A DNA stretch of 12,886 nt from positions 1 through 12,886 of the forward strand of contig DATGMB010000203.1 of assembly GCA_035293845.1 (NCBI GenBank). The letters are read 5' to 3'. The notes beneath the pieces are model-generated. The model was not told where the DNA came from and did no database searches. It saw only the letters and a list, made by a program, of their open reading frames with translations. The position numbers and the translations under genes are program-made. Of the stretch, positions 11,833-12,886 are shown piece by piece; position 1 is the stretch's first letter; each line of letters opens with the position of its first letter. Origin of the DNA: DATGMB01 sp035293845 (GTDB taxonomy: Bacteria; Acidobacteriota; Terriglobia; Bryobacterales; Bryobacteraceae).

Positions 11833-12886
11833 CTACTCGCGCGGATCGGGTTTGACGATCAACTGCTGTGTGTACCGCTGCCCGTTTACGGTCAGGATCA
11901 CGGTGTAGTCGCCCGGCGGCATCCATTCGCCCTGCCCCCACGGCGTATCGTGCACGATGGCCGAAATCGGCGGCTGACCTCCGCGGCCACCGCCGGTTTG
12001 CGGCGGGCCGTGCAGGTCCCAGACGAAGCGGTGCATGCCGGGCTCCGTGGCAAGCGGCTGGAACGGGCGCAGCCAGTACGCCGGCACGTTGAGTCCGGCC
12101 GGGATGGGACGCGGCTGGTCCGTGCTGGCGAAATGCACCACGCGCTTCCCGGCGCTGTTCTCGATATCCAGCGTCACCGGGCCCTCGGGCGCGGACTTCA
12201 GCCAGTAGTACAGGATCGCGCCATCCGGCGGGTTTTGTCCGGCCGGCTCCTCGGGGGGAAGCGGCGTGTCGGTATTGGTATTCCGCGGCAGGCGGTAGGT
12301 GACGCGCGGAGCGAACAGGTGGGCTGTGGATCCGGCGACCTCCGGCGTCATCTGCCGCAGCGGCGATAGATCGTCCAGGATCCAGAAGCTGCGGCCGTGC
12401 GTGCCGACGACCAGGTCGCTATCGTGCACCACGAGGTCGCGAACGGAAGTCGCGGGCATGTTCAACCGCAGCGGCAACCAATCGCCGCCATCGTTGAACG
12501 AGACATAGACAGCCAGTTCCGTGGCCGCAAACAGCAGGCCTTTGCGCACCGGGTCCTCGCGAACCGCGTTGACCGGCGCATCGGGGAGCCCGCGGACGAT
12601 TTCGGTCCAGGTGGCGCCGCCATCGTGTGTGCGGTAGATGTGCGGCTTTAGATCGTCGAGGCGGAGGCGGTTCACGGCGGCATAGACGGTGCCGTCATCG
12701 AAATGCGAGGCATCGAGTTGCGCCACCTTGCTCCAGGGCGTCATGCCCGGCGGCGTCACGTCTTTCCAGGTCTTGCCGCCATCGCGCGTGACGTGGATGA
12801 GGCCGTCGTCGGTGCCCGCCCAGATCGTGTCCACGCTGAGCCGCGAAGGCGCGATCGAATAAACCACACCGCGCCGCGTCGCCTGG
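11833..12886 (-). CDS. Sortilin/VPS10-like Asp-box (BNR) repeat protein, C-terminal part
   Basis: The last 350 residues of a larger protein whose start lies beyond the right edge; relatives are often around 1000 residues and carry signal peptides, so export is likely but not visible here. The fragment holds beta-propeller Asp-box repeats of the S/TxDxGxTW type: TRDGGKTW at fragment residues 33-40, THDGGATW further on, and a degenerate NDGGDW. The phrase VVGTHGRSFWILDDLSPLRQ is typical of the last blade in the VPS10/sortilin-like and glycosyl-hydrolase-annotated group. After it come a Pro-rich linker (PLPPEEPAGQNPPDGA), an Ig/Fn3-like segment with VTLDIENSAGKRV, and the closing PPGDYTVILTVNGQRYTQQLIVKPDPRE. 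Enzyme activity is not supported by anything visible; binding or adhesion is as likely. Confidence 0.88.
   Translation of the reverse strand, partial: QATRRGVVYSIAPSRLSVDTIWAGTDDGLIHVTRDGGKTWKDVTPPGMTPWSKVAQLDASHFDDGTVYAAVNRLRLDDLKPHIYRTHDGGATWTEIVRGLPDAPVNAVREDPVRKGLLFAATELAVYVSFNDGGDWLPLRLNMPATSVRDLVVHDSDLVVGTHGRSFWILDDLSPLRQMTPEVAGSTAHLFAPRVTYRLPRNTNTDTPLPPEEPAGQNPPDGAILYYWLKSAPEGPVTLDIENSAGKRVVHFASTDQPRPIPAGLNVPAYWLRPFQPLATEPGMHRFVWDLHGPPQTGGGRGGQPPISAIVHDTPWGQGEWMPPGDYTVILTVNGQRYTQQLIVKPDPRE

Overview
The window reads as a chromosomal piece of a high-GC Acidobacteriota genome, most like the Solibacteres/Bryobacterales group. The main pointers are a two-module orphan permease of the ADOP type (a family described from acidobacteria), the end of a sortilin/VPS10-like Asp-box protein of a kind I associate with these genomes, high-GC codon use throughout, and frequent GTG and TTG starts. 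The assignment is inferred from gene content; no rRNA or other marker RNA gene is present.

Layout, left to right. On the minus strand lie tgt (queuine tRNA-ribosyltransferase, cut by the left edge just before its end), the ADOP permease and an exported metallo-beta-lactamase-fold hydrolase. A divergent promoter region of about 110 bp separates the hydrolase from fabH on the plus strand. fabH converges on folP, and between them sit two identical 19-bp palindromes in opposite orientation. A five-gene minus-strand operon follows, in transcription order miaB, a DUF151 bifunctional nuclease, an unrecognised 100-residue protein, tyrS and folP, with 4-nt overlaps on both sides of the unknown gene. 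Divergent from miaB, across 41 bp, is a vapB-vapC toxin-antitoxin pair, followed by a small-type transaldolase and a single-pass DUF3592-like membrane protein. The right edge holds the C-terminal 350 residues of the Asp-box protein on the minus strand.

Together the window is mostly housekeeping: tRNA modification and charging (tgt, miaB, tyrS), fatty-acid initiation (fabH), folate synthesis (folP) and pentose-phosphate chemistry (transaldolase). Accessory genes are interleaved: the VapBC module, the permease, and two exported or probably exported proteins.

The most distinctive pattern is regulatory. Five genes (tgt, ADOP, miaB, vapB, transaldolase) have a -10-like hexamer ending exactly 6 or 7 nt before the start codon, which leaves no room for a Shine-Dalgarno leader and predicts leaderless mRNAs. 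By contrast fabH, whose -10 lies further back, and the internal operon gene for DUF151 have Shine-Dalgarno sequences. I found no CRISPR array, tRNA, rRNA, insertion sequence or phage gene. No clearly new multi-gene system is visible; the best candidates for something undescribed are the 100-residue operon protein, the paired palindromes and the leaderless promoter pattern.
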